NCBI RefSeq assembly: GCF_016802725.1
Contig: NC_052668.1
Location: 1,240,001 to 1,304,000, forward strand
Direction of reading: 5' to 3'
DNA length: 64,000 nucleotides
Source of the DNA: Solenopsis invicta
Taxonomy: Eukaryota > Arthropoda > Insecta > Hymenoptera > Formicidae
Every line of letters starts with the position of its first letter. Position 1 is the stretch's first letter. The notes beneath the pieces are model-generated. The model made no database searches, was not told the origin of the DNA, and saw nothing but the letters and a program-made list of their open reading frames with translations. This document shows positions 1-12,135 of this stretch, in pieces. Position numbers and translations under genes: made by a program.

Positions 1-95
1 ACACGTTTTTTTCATATAAATCGTGCGGGGTCCTTTGTCTCATACTGATGATGACTCCAAAGATGAATCGAAACGTTCGTTACTGTCATCGTTTT
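1..95 (+). ncRNA. Penelope-type terminal fragment with hammerhead-like motif
   Basis: A CTGATGA box at 45-51 is followed by a possible imperfect stem and GAAAC at 70-74. AACG and CGTT then flank a two-base loop. This order (CTGATGA, stem II, GAAA, stem III) is the core of a hammerhead ribozyme, and such motifs are known at the ends of Penelope-like retroelements. The body of the element would lie left of the window. Stem II is weak, so activity is doubtful. Confidence 0.45.
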
Positions 96-101
96 ATTTA
101 A

Positions 102-1939
102 GAGGAGAACCTACTTTGAAATCGATCTTTTTCACTCGATTATTTTCTGGTTTTTGCTGAAATTATTAAAAAATTATCTGAAAAAAAAAACATTAGAAAG
201 TTATAAGAGACTTCCTTTTATGTTAATGTCAAAAAAAGATGAGTTAGCCTCAGTGACCGGAGCGCGTAGGTATATAACTTTAAACGTCTTTTTCTCAAAA
301 CGCTAAATTTTGCGTGCCGGGAAATGTAATTCAAAAACCATTTGACTAATCATCTTCAAATTTTACAACTATACCGTTTATTTTTCAACTATCTCAACAT
401 ATACCTATTCGTTCATTAATATTTTGCTTTAAACAATAATTATTAACAATTGTTTAAAGTGGTTTTTTCCTGTTTATATCGCCATTTTTGCAATTTTATG
501 AATTTTTATTAATTAGATAGGTATATGTTGTACGTTTTTATATAAACTAACAAAATTTTCTTGAAAGAATGAGCCCAAAAAGACCTTTTTGGGCTCACTC
601 TTTCAAGAAGTTTTTGGCCCATTTCTTGGACCTTGAATTTAAAATTTTTTTATGCCAAATAGTATTATATAATGGAGCATTAATTCTAGAGAAATTTTAA
701 GATGAGCATAAGCACGGTTCCAGAAATATAAAGGGTTGAAAGTAATAGTTTCTCATAACACAAGGCGCCGTTTTTGAACTTCTTTTCTGATGTTTGAATA
801 AAAATTACCATTTCCCATGTATTTTTGCGTACTGAACATGAATTTGGTAAGCAAATTGCTCTATCACGTCAGATTTCTTAGAAATGTGTCAAAAATGATC
901 ATTTTTACTTTACTACGGCGTTAAAAAAAATTTATTTCTATCTATTACTCACATTAAAAAAGCACCCAATCTGTGAAGAGCAAAAGGAGTTACATTAAAA
1001 AAACACTCCAATCTGTGAGAGACAAGGAGACTCACATTAAAAAAGCACTTCACTCTGTGAGAAGCAAGAGGACTCACATTAGAAAAGCACTGCAATCTGT
1101 GAGAAGCAAGGGGACTTACATTAAGAAAGCACCTCAATCTGTGAGAGACAAGGGGACTCGCATTAAAAAAGCACCCCAATCTGTGAGAAGCAAGAGAACT
1201 TTCAGTAGAAAAGCATCTCGATTCATGAAAGGCAGTCACTTCAACTCCATCTATCTCGGGAAGTTTTCATACTAGATGAAAACTAAGGTCATATTTCAAT
1301 CCGGGATAAAAATTCATAAGAAACAATGTTTTACTTTGTTAAATATATTTTTTTAGATAGATTTTTAGATAGATAGAAATAAATTTTTTTCAACGCCATA
1401 GTGAGGTAAAGATGATCATTTTTGACACTTTTCTAAGAAATCTGATGTGATAAAACAATTTGCTTACCAAATTCGTGTTCAGCGCACAAAGATACAACAG
1501 GAAATGGTAACTTTTATTCAAACTACAAAACAAAAGTTTAAAAACGCCCTGTGTTATAAGAAACCATCACTTTCAACCCTTTATATCTCCGGAACTGCGC
1601 TTATGCTCATCTTCAAATTTTTCGGGTATTAATGTTCCATTATAAAGTACTATTTGGCATAAAAAAAAATTGAAATTCAAGATCCAAAAAATGGGCCAAA
1701 TTTGGGGTTACTCTTTTTGTTTCACATTAATTTTGTGACCTCGGCATTTCCCGGCGTAAATTCAAAGAGCCAACTTCAAACAGTTGCTGTGTCGCCATTT
1801 TAAACTTTTTCAACATCAAAAAAATTTTTTTAATTAGTTTAAATAGTGAACATTACCGTATAGTTTGTCTACATTCAATAAATTTTGCCATATTTCTTTT
1901 TAAATCGAGAAGAAGCGGCTGTTTAGAGTAGGTTCCCCC
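102..1939. mobile_element. TTAA-flanked palindromic non-autonomous transposon
   Basis: The unit is bounded by TTAA (98-101 and 1940-1943). Its ends are related and inverted: GAGGAGAACCTACT on the left and the complement of GGGGGAACCTACT on the right. Long inner inverted arms (about 600-950 against 1370-1720) share most of their sequence, so the element folds back on itself around a minisatellite. TTAA duplication is typical of piggyBac and Kolobok elements. No transposase is present. A separate hairpin, about 20 bp per arm, lies at 560-610. Confidence 0.7.
949..1232 (+). repeat. 42-bp minisatellite, about 6.5 units
   Basis: Tandem units of 42 bp run through the centre of the TTAA-flanked element, with consensus parts AAAAAAGCACCCCAATC and TGTGAGAAGCAAGRGG then ACTCACATT. 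Each unit can form a short hairpin, TGTGAG pairing with CTCACA. Because 42 is a multiple of three, both strands stay open for about 100 codons, but this is a repeat artefact and not a gene. A related 41-bp array lies at 57,040-57,208. Confidence 0.9.
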
Positions 1940-1943
1940 TTAA

Positions 1944-2254
1944 GATAAATAAATACTTATATTATTAATAATTGTGTTTGCGCACCTATACCAGCGCTGA
2001 CTCTCATTAGATTAATTTAAATTTTTTATTATTTAAATGTCAAGAATCCTGATTTAATTACATAATAGTTATTATAATTGCAGTAATTAGAGTTATAATA
2101 AATTATTGATTATTCTGTATACCTAAAAACGGTATGAATATGCATCACTAAATAATTCTTTTTTATGTTATTTTTATAAACACTAGAACAACACAAGCGC
2201 GCACTACGCGTCCGCCATTTATTTTCATGTTTACATATAACTAAATATAAATAA
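1944..2254. other. AT-rich stretch without recognised gene
   Basis: No coding potential or clear repeat boundary is seen. A short GC-richer patch (ACAAGCGCGCACTACGCG, about 2195) has a look-alike near 23,345. Confidence 0.5.
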
Positions 2255-3210
2255 TAAGAATTTCAAAAATACCTCAGCATTGAAGATTATCTCCTTGCAC
2301 TTCCTTGCAAAATAGCTTTTTTTACTAATCTTTTAAAATTTTCACCAATACCATCACAGAGATCTTTTCCATGTGCAGTAGCAAAGAAGTGCCATTCGGC
2401 CATGATACCAAAAAATCACGCATATGGTAAAGCAAATTCTAATTTAATAATTATAATTTAAGAATTATAATTTGCTTTACCGAGATTTTTTTATATCACG
2501 GCCGAATGGCACTTCTTTACTACAACACATAGGAAAGATCTTTGTAATGGTATTTGTGGAAATTTTAAACAATTAGTAAGAAAAGCTACTTTGCAAGGAA
2601 GTGTAATCCTCAATGCTGAGGTATTGTACACGTTGGCTAAAAATCATATGAAAGTGACAACAATTATATTTAGTTTGAAGACAAATCACAACAAATTAAG
2701 TAAGTTTTTGGAACCAAGATTTGCATTAGCAAAAACAATTCCGGGTACATTAAAATATCATGCGATTATTACTGCGAGAGAAGATCAATTAATTTAAAAA
2801 AAATTTGATGAGGAACAAGATTTAAAAAAAAAATAAAGAAAAAAATAAAATAGGTAAAAAAATATATAATGCAGACGTCACAACTATTTTTTTATTTTAT
2901 AGTTATTTGCTAGAAATATGTTATTTACGTAATACTAAATAATTGGTCAATAAAAATTGATATTATCTAGCTTTCGGCTAAAATTATAATTTTGTATTGG
3001 AAAAAATATTTGTTTTCGAGAGGATCCCATTGCGATCCCAAAATTTGCTTTATGGTGCGATATTCTACATGTATTGAAGTATTTTTGAGAATTTTTTCAG
3101 ATTAAAAAAAAAATAAAATTGTTCATTTTTTTATTTAAAACTAAAAAATTACTTTTTTTGATACTATTAAATTTTTGTCACTAAAATTAATATTTTTTGT
3201 TACGTCTGGT
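2255..3210. mobile_element. Partial copy of a foldback element (same family as 30,755-32,810)
   Basis: A palindrome centred near 2,445 has arms 2,270-2,440 and 2,470-2,640. The right arm continues to about 3,210 with sequence nearly identical to the right arm of the larger copy at 30,755-32,810. The left arm is cut short, and similarity stops at about 3,200. The right arm keeps an open stretch, 2,591-2,797, corresponding to the conserved protein fragment described for the larger copy. It is a truncated relic. Confidence 0.7.
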
Positions 3211-4265
3211 GCCCAAAATTTTCCTTTAACTTTACGCACCATCCGCATGCATTCGTTAACGTAAATTTTAAAACAATTAAACCTTCTAGAAAAAATTACA
3301 GAAACAAATTTCGACATATAAAGATAAGATAACATAAATAACCACTTCAAATTTAAAATTATAATAGCTACGCATAATGTTGGTTTTAATAATTGTTTCT
3401 TTTTAGTTTATATTATGTATTGGCAACACTCGCTAGATATTATTTACTAATGTTAATGTTGGCACTAACCTTGCCTTCGCGCTTAAACCTGTTCCCCTCT
3501 CACTTCTGTAAGTCCCTACTCTCTTCTTGTGCCACGCGCTTGTACGCTCAATACGTTTTAGGATATAAATAAAAGCTCTTTGTAAATTCGTGCACAATAA
3601 AGTGTTTATAACTAATACATAACCACCCAAAATTTTGTAACACTTTTCAGTAAAAATAATAATAAAATAATAAACCTGTGATCGCGTGATGATTGCGTGT
3701 ACTGGATGCTATCGCGCCGTGTACGTTAAACTAAAATCATCTATAAAATATAAATTATATTAGGTAGAGTTCCGAAAGGTAAACTCTCCGATTTGGTTGC
3801 CAATTGGTATACTATTGTATTTTAGTGCGCTTGTTACGGATATGATAATAAAAATCACCGACAAGGTCATCTTCAAGGTAAAAAATTAAGGTAAAAACTA
3901 GGCTTTCTTTATTCTTTTACAAATATCTCGGAAAATATTGATTTCCTAGAAAAAAGTGTCAAATAAAAAATAGGCTCTTGAAATGATTTACAATAAAGCT
4001 TCTATGCATAATTTTCATAATCGCAACGGTATACGCGTAATCATATTAAAATAGCGCATGCTCGTAATTGTGCAAAATAAAGTATATTTTGTTCTGTTAT
4101 ATTAATTATATATATTCTGTATATTAATTGTATATATTCTGTAAAAAAATAAAATAAAAGTAAGAAAAACATTGTTTCCGCGGGCATGGCCCCCATCCTT
4201 ATATCAACTTGGTGACAAAACCAAAATAAATTACGCTGACCTGTTTCCAAACCAGCAAATATAAC

Positions 4266-4339
<74 letters not shown>

Positions 4340-5746
4340 AACAATATTATAACATATTTTAAAAGTTCATGACTTTTAATTTCTTTCTAATTTGTAAAAC
4401 ACATAGTGGTAACAAAATACTGAACGTTATTCATAATTAGTTGATGATATTAGTTAATTATATATTAAAAGAATTAACGGAATTGACATTAAACTTTTCA
4501 TTTATATACATTAATGAATGTAATCAGTAATACATTACACGCGTATACATTAATGTAATCAGTAATTATAAATAATTTTCAATGTTTTATTACAGTAAGT
4601 AATGAATTGAACCAATAACAAGCCAATATTGAGTCAATATTAAGTTAGTATTTAATAATTAAGCACTAGTCAAATAATCACTGAAATATTATTAGTACAG
4701 CAGAAGAAGATATTACTGTGGGCATTACAACTACCTCCATATAAAATATTGATTACAACAAAGTTATACATTAAAATAAAAATTGATGCTATATTACCCT
4801 TTTCTCCTTTTTTTAATCATTATAAATTTCTTAATCATTCTTAGTATTAAATATGAACAAAAAAAGCGTTGTTTTACTTATCGTTGTTTGGCACCTTGGC
4901 GTGGCGACTCAATGGCTTAGTTTACGTCGTGCACTTAATACGCGTATTAAGCACTATATTCGTATCAAATTCATACTAAATTTTTAGTACTCACGGTGTA
5001 AACGCTGCCGGATCAACTTGGTACGAACGTATCAAGCAGGAGTATCGTACTAAACTGATACGCGTACCGAATGATACAAATGATGATGTAAACACTAAAA
5101 CGTATTTTGTAGCGGATCAGACCTATTGAATATAATCTTAATTGACCTTATTGGTCTTATGATAAGTAATCTTATTTGGTAATCTGAAGTCTGAGTAATC
5201 TGAAATCTCTCTGAAATGATAACATATTAAAAAATGTCTTGTAAGAAACGTTTAGTACGTTCGATGTAAACGAGCCTATATTAAAGCATTGACGCGCACC
5301 AAACTTAATACGAATACCAAAGTTTTAACGATATAAACTAGGTCATTAGATTCTTTTTTGGCCTGATTCTATCTCGGTCTGTTAACGGTGTTATTTCTAC
5401 TGCGCATATCACGCATATGCATCCAGCACATTAAAACGAGGAGACCCTACCTGGCGATGATTTAGTGAGAGAAACCAGGGCTGGATTAAGATTAGAATTC
5501 AGGCTCTCTTTAAGCAACTAAATTTTTACCGTCCGTATTCAAGCCTCAAATATAACTTAAATTATTCAAATTCTATATTCTCTGTTTTTTACGTTATTTC
5601 ATTTATAAGTATGATTGTAAGGTTAACTATAATTACAAATGTTAAAATGTCAAAGCATATAGACCGCGTATAAACAAAACTATTTAATTTAAATTTTTAA
5701 TTTGCCTAGTTTTATTAGAATGCTATACATATGAAACATATTGCAA
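3211..5746. other. AT-rich intergenic DNA, no recognised gene
   Basis: Several short open frames exist but none has recognisable domains. A (TA)n run is annotated separately. Around 4,915-5,345 two loosely inverted segments (TTAGTTTACGTCGTGC and a diverged counterpart near 5,335) suggest a decayed MITE, but the match is weak. Confidence 0.5.
4273..4337. repeat. (TA)n microsatellite
   Basis: About 30 uninterrupted TA units, preceded by a short GT run. The open frame read through it is low complexity and not a gene. Confidence 0.95.
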
Positions 5747-5967
5747 AATTATGCTACGTCTCGTCCGGATGGATAGAATTGTAGTAGCGTTCCGCTGCGC
5801 TATCCTCAACAGGTCTTTTACCGTAAAGCAAAAGGGGCGCCACCCGCCTGCACTCGGGTGCGCCCCGGTTGCACCTTCATTGTTTTCTTGTTGTGCGATT
5901 CTTCGACACGGGTCTTTCTATCATTTCCTTCAGTTCGCTTATTTCTTTTAATTTAAAGTTTTCAGAT

Positions 5968-6147
5968 ATGGGAAAATCATCTCATAAATCTAGGAAAAGA
6001 AGAAGGATTTCATCTTCGGACCGGATTGCGGGTTTAGAGAGAAAGATGTCACGATTAATTGACATTCTCTCCCAGAGTGAGGTTAGGAGGCCCCGATGTC
6101 CCTCCCCGCAGGTTAGATTCGGCTCTGCGATTACGCAGACGAGCCAA
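5968..6147 (+). pseudogene. DIRS gag, 5' part
   Basis: The frame starts at the ATG at 5,968 with a very basic N-terminus (MGKSSHKSRKRRR) followed by a leucine-rich stretch, as in gag-like first ORFs of DIRS elements. It runs open until interrupted by the CACTA-like element after 6,147. Joining 6,147 directly to 15,850 or 15,852 (the ambiguity is the AA duplication) keeps codons going for about 45 more residues. This supports the inferred empty site. The role would be nucleic-acid binding and particle formation, inferred from position only. Confidence 0.7.
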
Positions 6148-6164
6148 CCCTCACGGAAAATAAG

Positions 6165-6640
6165 TATTGAGGCTCAATACTGAGTATTGAGATTTCAATA
6201 CTCAGTATTCAAGTTGTAATACTGAGTATTGCATGTCAGTATTGGTGAATACTTGAGTATTGGTAAAGGTTAAGTAGTGACGAATACTGAGTATTAACAG
6301 TTACTATTGGAGAATACTGAGTATTGGCAACTGGTATTGATCAATACTCAAGTATTAGATAGTCAAAGTGTTTATGAATACTGAGTATTGACAGTTACTA
6401 TTGGTGAATACTGAATATTAGAAACGGTATTGATCAATACTTAAATATTAGAGATAGACAAGTATTAATGAATACTGAGTATTGATAGTTGCTATTGGTG
6501 AATACTGAATATTAGAAACTGGTATTGATCAATACTTAAATATTAGAGATAGACAAGTATTGATGAATACTGCAGATAAATATTGATAGTTACTATTGTT
6601 GAATATTGGAAACTGCAGTTATTGATCAATTATTTAAAAC
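6165..6640. repeat. Left subterminal array of AATACTGAGTATT-type palindromes
   Basis: More than a dozen AATACTGAGTATT, AATACTCAGTATT or degenerate forms occur at intervals of about 20-60 bp, often with TATTGGTGAATACT or TATTGATCAATACT. Each core is palindromic. In plant CACTA elements comparable subterminal motifs bind the accessory protein; the same role is inferred here. Degeneracy increases away from the terminus. Confidence 0.9.
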
Positions 6641-7249
6641 TTAAGATTTCAAAGCATTTTTTTATTTTGCACTGAATTAAATTTAAAATGCGGTCCAAAT
6701 TTAAATCAGTATAAAATAGGACATAATGTAACGTATTGAACGTTTTTATTTTGTCTAGAATTGTATATAAATGTATATTTTCCAAATTTTTCAAATAGGT
6801 CGCTTTCTGTTAAAAAAAATATTTAACAGTTTAATTTTTTATTAATAATAATTGATGTTTTTCATAAGAAAAATTGTTTATTAAAGTGTATAATTTTAGC
6901 TTTAAAATGACATTTTCTTCATCACTACGATAAGTCGAACCGGACATATCGTATTTTGTAATTAAATACAAATATTCGTTAAAATTAACTCGTATTTCGG
7001 TAAATAAATTTTTTTGAACAAACAAAAACACGTCCTCACTTTTTTGCATATATTCGAATTAATAAAATTTTTAATTAATTTAAAAAACGATTGATTTTTT
7101 CTTATCTGATTTCAAAAGGAATTAGTCAAATACTTATAAAATGGAATATTTTTTGTATTATAAATAGCACAAAGTATTTTTAATTTTAAAAGTACTATAC
7201 AATAATAATTACAAAATACCGTGTAATAATACAATACTACATAAATAAT
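6641..7249. other. AT-rich 3' flank of the transposase gene
   Basis: No gene is recognised between the left array and the transposase stop. It probably includes the 3' untranslated region of the minus-strand gene. Confidence 0.5.
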
Positions 7250-10200
7250 TCAGTCAATTTCCATTAGGTTGACAAGCGGCATTACAATATAATGATCGTC
7301 ACGCATATTATAATTCATTTTAATACATTTCCGTTTAATTGATGTAGGCAAAATACAAATTATTTCATCGCTTTTTCGTACAATACTACTATACAATGTA
7401 GAAGTATTATTAACTTGTGAATCTTTTGCCAGTTCTAAATTTAATGGTAATAATTTTAGTCCAAAAATTACATAAATGTCCTCGTTACAATTAATTTTTT
7501 GAACCATACAAATGTTTTGTATCATAATATAAGCTCCATTTGTCAATTGAATAACACTGTTTTCTCTTTTCGTAAAACGTTCGTAGTCAACTGAATGATA
7601 TAAAATATTTTTAAAAATAAAACGCTTATACAATTGAATATTATCGGCGGACACTAATTCTTCCTGCAATAATTGTATAATACATGCCTGCTGTACAATA
7701 TTTAATGATATATTGGAAGATGGTTGTAATAATCGTAAATGTGGTCCATATTCAACGCAAGAATTTATTTTATGAGGTCCAAACATTTTATTAAAGAGCA
7801 ATTTCCCACGAACCGTACAATTTTCATCCTTAAAAATCTTATTGCTTATTCTATCTACAGTCTTTAATCTAAAATATGTTTTGCATATTTGCCTTGGTAC
7901 AGCTTGAGTATTGTGATATAATTTTTTTAGTCTTCCATTATAATGTTCAAAAGGATATGCTGAATGAGCCCACAATGAACCGAAAGCAGATACTGACTTT
8001 GGAATATGCAATAGCAAATGGACATTAAATTTCATGAACTCTTGTCCATACAAAGTTTCTGTTTGGAAAACAAATTTCTTTAACGATCTTTCGCCTACAT
8101 AGAATTCATTTTCCGTAATTTTGTCCTTCAGGAAAATATGCATGCTGAAAACTAACAGGGACCAGTGTTTTATGTATGTACGATGCATTAAATTGAACAA
8201 GCACGCAGATGAATAATATAAAAGAAAGTTTCTCCATTCGGAAGCCTTCCACAATTGTCTTTCAGTTATCGATCGTGGAACTCTAGTTATTTCACAAGGT
8301 GGTTTTATATTGCATAGATTTTTATCGAATTCTATCATTTTATTTCCAATATACCATTCTTTGTCTTTGTTAGCCGGATCGAACCAAATATTGCATACAA
8401 ACGTTTTCGTTACGCCTAAAAGCACAGTATGCATGTAATCAGGCACAAATGAATTTATAATATTAAAAACCGGTAGCTTCATTAATATAGAGGGTCCTTT
8501 CACTCCGCGTACACATGCATTCGTTTCAATTGCCTCTTCGCAATCAGCTTCATGCTGCAACGTAGTACGAGGTACACCTATGTCACCACAGTAGACTCGA
8601 GTGTACCTTCTTCCAAATGGTATTCTATCTCCTTTCTTTAAACAAAAAGAGCATCCACTTTCTCCATTAAATTGTTTCAAGTTTTGTAATAGTGGTCTTG
8701 CTACCGAATCTACGGATGCAATAAGGGTATGTACTTTTATGTTTATTGTTTCTGGATGTTCCGGTGTGATGCATTTCATACCCTCATTATGAAGAATGAT
8801 TAATTCGTCTACGAAAGGTTTCATAAAAAGGTCTATAACTGGCTTATCAGTTCCGTACCACAAACCACACAACATTACATTTTGTCTTCTGAGGCGATAC
8901 GGCAATTCATTTATTACAACCTGAATAGGCCACATCGACATTTTTGAAGAATTAAAAAACGCTACTCCGTCAGTATTTAACTGCAACGTTATATCGTGTT
9001 CACCTATTACTTCTCTATTAACTAATTTACGATACACTCGTCCATTAACAACGTCGCTTTCATTGAATCTATTTTTCGAAAGTTTGTAATAAAGATTACT
9101 ATTCATTATTCCTCTTAACTGATCAGCTAATGGGATATGTAAAAAAAAATTTCCTGCTTTTTTTAAATCATCTTTCTTAAAATCATTATTGCAATCTTCG
9201 CATCGATCGATAAGTCTTCCATCAGCAAATTGTAAGCTATTTTTACATTGAGGACAGTAAAAGTGGAATATAGTCTTCACTGCAGGTGAAAATTTTTTTA
9301 AGAACAAGTATTTTGAAATATATTGCGTACGTGGTAAATGACAGTTAATAAGTTTAAGTAAATCGTCGAGTGCATAGTCTGATAGTCCATGTCTAACTGC
9401 GAAGCCCATAATAAGTAGTTCACTTTCTTCTTGCGTCAGATTGCAATCGTTGTACAAAGGAACTCTCTCCTAAAAAAATTTTAAATATATGTTAAATATT
9501 ATATATTACAAATAGAATTATATATTCGTGATCAATTTTACAAAGTATAGATAAATTTTAGCTCGATGCAGACATAGCTCGATACCATATATACCTATCT
9601 GTTGCAGAAAAATAAACGTACGATGTCAGAATATTACATACACATAGATTCAGTCATCAATATTAAATTAGAACAATTGCATTCTAACGCGAAAAGAAAA
9701 TAAATTACTTATTATGGGTTTCACAGTTAGGCATGGACTGTCAGTATGCACTAGACGATCAATTTGAACTCATTAACTGTCATTTTACCACGTACGCAAT
9801 ATATTTCAAAATAATTAATTGTTAAAATAAATTAATTGGAACGAGAAAATTTATGTAATTTTTGGACTAAAATTATTACCATTACATTTAGAATTTGCAA
9901 AAGACTCACAAGTTAATACTTCTACATTGTATAGCAGTATTGTACAAAAAAGCGATGTAATAGTTTGTTTTTTGTCTACATCAATTAAACGGAAATGTAT
10001 TAAAATGAATTATAATAAACGTGGAAAATATGGATGCACAACTTTTTTTCAACATTATTATGAAACACATTAAAATACGAAAACGGCTGTACCTTATCCT
10101 TATCCCGAAAATTGTGAAGAATTTGTTGCGAAAAATATTACCTCAACAAATATTCTTTATAATCTATCTTATTCTTTTGGGAATAAGGGGGAATAATATT

Positions 10201-11750
10201 GTAGAAATGCTTGTAAGTATCAAATTATTAAGTTGATTAACAATTTAATATTGGTGATATTACAGTTCTCAGTTCTTTTTAAGAAACTGTGATTTAAGTC
10301 TGGCAAGTAAACAACGCGCAATTTGAGAGATCTTGTAAATGTTTATAAATTCACATAGAATAATTATTATTAAAAACTAAGATCTGCTTACAACTGGTAC
10401 AACCGTTTTCGTATTTTAATGTGTTGATATACTTTTAGGTCATATTACGATATAGTTTGTATTATCATGAAACACCTGTGGACCAACAGGATGGGAATTC
10501 AGAATTTCTTCATTATCTTCATTGTCTACTATTCTATTCTCATTTTCAATATGTTCATTGTTACTCCAATCGCTGTTGTCATCTTCATCATTTTCACTTG
10601 TATTTTCTTGAGCATCCTATAGCATATGTAAGTTTATATTTTATAACTTTATTTCAAAGAGAGAGAGAGAGAGAGACAGAGAGAGAAAAAGAGAGCCTCA
10701 AATTAATATTATAGGTAAAAGTGTATAATGATTTATTATACCTGTGGAATGATTACGTAATCTACTTGATCATCCTGATTGACATTGTCGACAATGTCAT
10801 TATCATTCTCATCATCTACTCTAGCATTACAAATTTCATGATCCTCTATGTTTTCTTCTATATTCTGTACACAGATGTCCATAATGAAAAAAATTATTTA
10901 TTTATGTAATGGTACCAAAAGTTTGACAACAGGCATATGTGTGTCCCTTACTTGATAAATTTGACTCCTTCTGTATTGCGTTCTCTGTGGAACTGGAATG
11001 TTGCTGTCCTCAACATATAATTTATATTTTCCTCGACCAATTATGATCTGCAGAAAGGATGGTAAAAAATAATAATATCTATATTACATTTCAGATATCT
11101 TTGTTTGTCTTTTTCGGTTATGTAAATCTTGAAATATTAATACTTAAATTTTTCTTTTGTCACGTCTGAGCCTTCGTAAATTCTTAAATACACAAAGTAA
11201 AAGTAAATGAAATACAATTTGCATAACAATAACAATTACATTACAATTAACAGTTATAAAACGTATATTAATAAATACATAACAAAAACAAAGGTATACG
11301 AGCATAAAATAGATACATAAAAACACGCAAGTTTTGATCAATTCATATAATAAAAATTATACTTTAACAAATTAGTTACCGTTGCTCATCTAATTTCTAT
11401 TATCCGTTATGATAATCACCCAATAAATGTTATGGTTAGCTGCGATAAAATTACCGTTAATGCATTACTATTGAGAAATATATATGAAATTGGTTAGGAT
11501 TTCTTTTCTTCACATAATGCGATGATTTGAGAAATATGAAATAAGAAACTGTTCGCGTTGTCCCTCTCATGTGTACTTTTCTAATCGTCTTGTACTTTTC
11601 TAACAAGTATTATATATAAGTATTCTGATTACTTGATTTTCGTCGTTTGTTGGTTCATTATCGCCTGCACCAATGCCTACATCAACATGACGATGTTCTT
11701 CGTTTTCGTCTATATTCTAGATCATAATATAAATCAACTTTAATTTTATG

Positions 11751-11807
<57 letters not shown>

Positions 11808-11951
11808 GATGCAATCATGCATATATTAATTGTTAAACATCGTTGTACAGTACAGTATACATACCTCATTTAAACGACGCGGACGTCGCGTTGTTCTTGG
11901 AATTAAAATATTTTCATCTTCCAAAAATCGTTTATATGGTCCTCTTTTCAT
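7250..11951 (-). CDS. Tnp2-type CACTA transposase, six exons, apparently intact
   Basis: Six minus-strand exons, all joining in phase 0 at GT/AG sites: 11,951-11,865 (ATG), 11,716-11,633, 11,047-10,952, 10,864-10,742, 10,616-10,476 and 9,469-7,250. The product is about 916 residues with no stop. The N-terminal exons are acidic. The large exon has a zinc-ribbon pair (CPQC and CEDC), NTDGVAFF (likely first catalytic Asp), ASVDSVARP (likely second Asp), FNGESGCSFC, PDYMHTVLLGV, KASEW (possible catalytic Glu), and a DUF4218-like segment around YPFEHYNGRLKKL. These match the animal Tnp2/EnSpm family, which cuts and pastes the element. Exons 1-2 and 3-4 look like a tandem duplication. Exon borders are read by eye. 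The last exon has no internal ATG at its start, which supports splicing. Confidence 0.83.
9695..10022 (+). pseudogene. Inverted, internally deleted copy of the transposase last exon
   Basis: On the plus strand, 9,695-9,805 matches the beginning of the large transposase exon (it reads MGFTVRHGLS against MGFAVRHGLS). Then 9,836-10,022 matches its C-terminal part (FGLKLLPLHLEFAKDSQV against FGLKLLPLNLELAKDSQV). About 1.7 kb in between is missing. The copy sits inside the intron between exons 5 and 6 of the gene it derives from, in opposite orientation. The pre-mRNA could therefore form two long duplexes with its own exon. Confidence 0.85.
10060..10432. repeat. Short inverted-repeat unit in transposase intron
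   Basis: A roughly 30-bp inverted pair, with core ACATTAAAATACGAAAACG and flanking GGYTGTACC, lies at 10,062-10,095 and 10,398-10,430. It could be a MITE or a foldback remnant; no target duplication was defined. Confidence 0.5.
10653..10697 (+). repeat. (GA)n microsatellite
   Basis: An imperfect GA run lies in the intron between exons 4 and 5 of the transposase gene. Confidence 0.9.
11755..11804. repeat. (TA)n microsatellite
   Basis: About 24 TA units in the first intron of the minus-strand transposase gene. A shorter run, about 12 units, lies at 14,778-14,802 in the BEN gene. Confidence 0.95.
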
Positions 11952-12011
11952 ATTTTTAACGTACGCAAAATTAACTTTGAAACAACAATTACACACGGAC
12001 GACGAGACATA

Positions 12012-12135
12012 AGGCCTGTTCTTTTTAGCTGAACTGGCTGCACTAATTCAGAGTTTATCTTTCTTCTTTTAACGTGGAGGGAAGAAGATAAACTGTGAAC
12101 TAGTGCAGTCAGTTCAGCTAAAAAGAACAGGCTTA
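12012..12135. mobile_element. Palindromic MITE, about 124 bp
   Basis: Two arms of about 55 bp, each beginning AAGCCTGTTC or close to it and running through TTTTTAGCTGAACTG, are near-perfect inverse complements. The unit lies just upstream of the transposase start codon, in the interval between the two divergent genes, so it may alter the shared promoter. Confidence 0.8.

Noticed and set aside
949..1275. Open frames of about 100 codons on both strands as genes
   Set aside because: They are read through a 42-bp tandem repeat whose length is a multiple of three; the products are repeats of 14 residues with no domain.
4041..4340. Minus-strand frame with alternating Tyr and Ile
   Set aside because: It is the translation of a (TA)n microsatellite.
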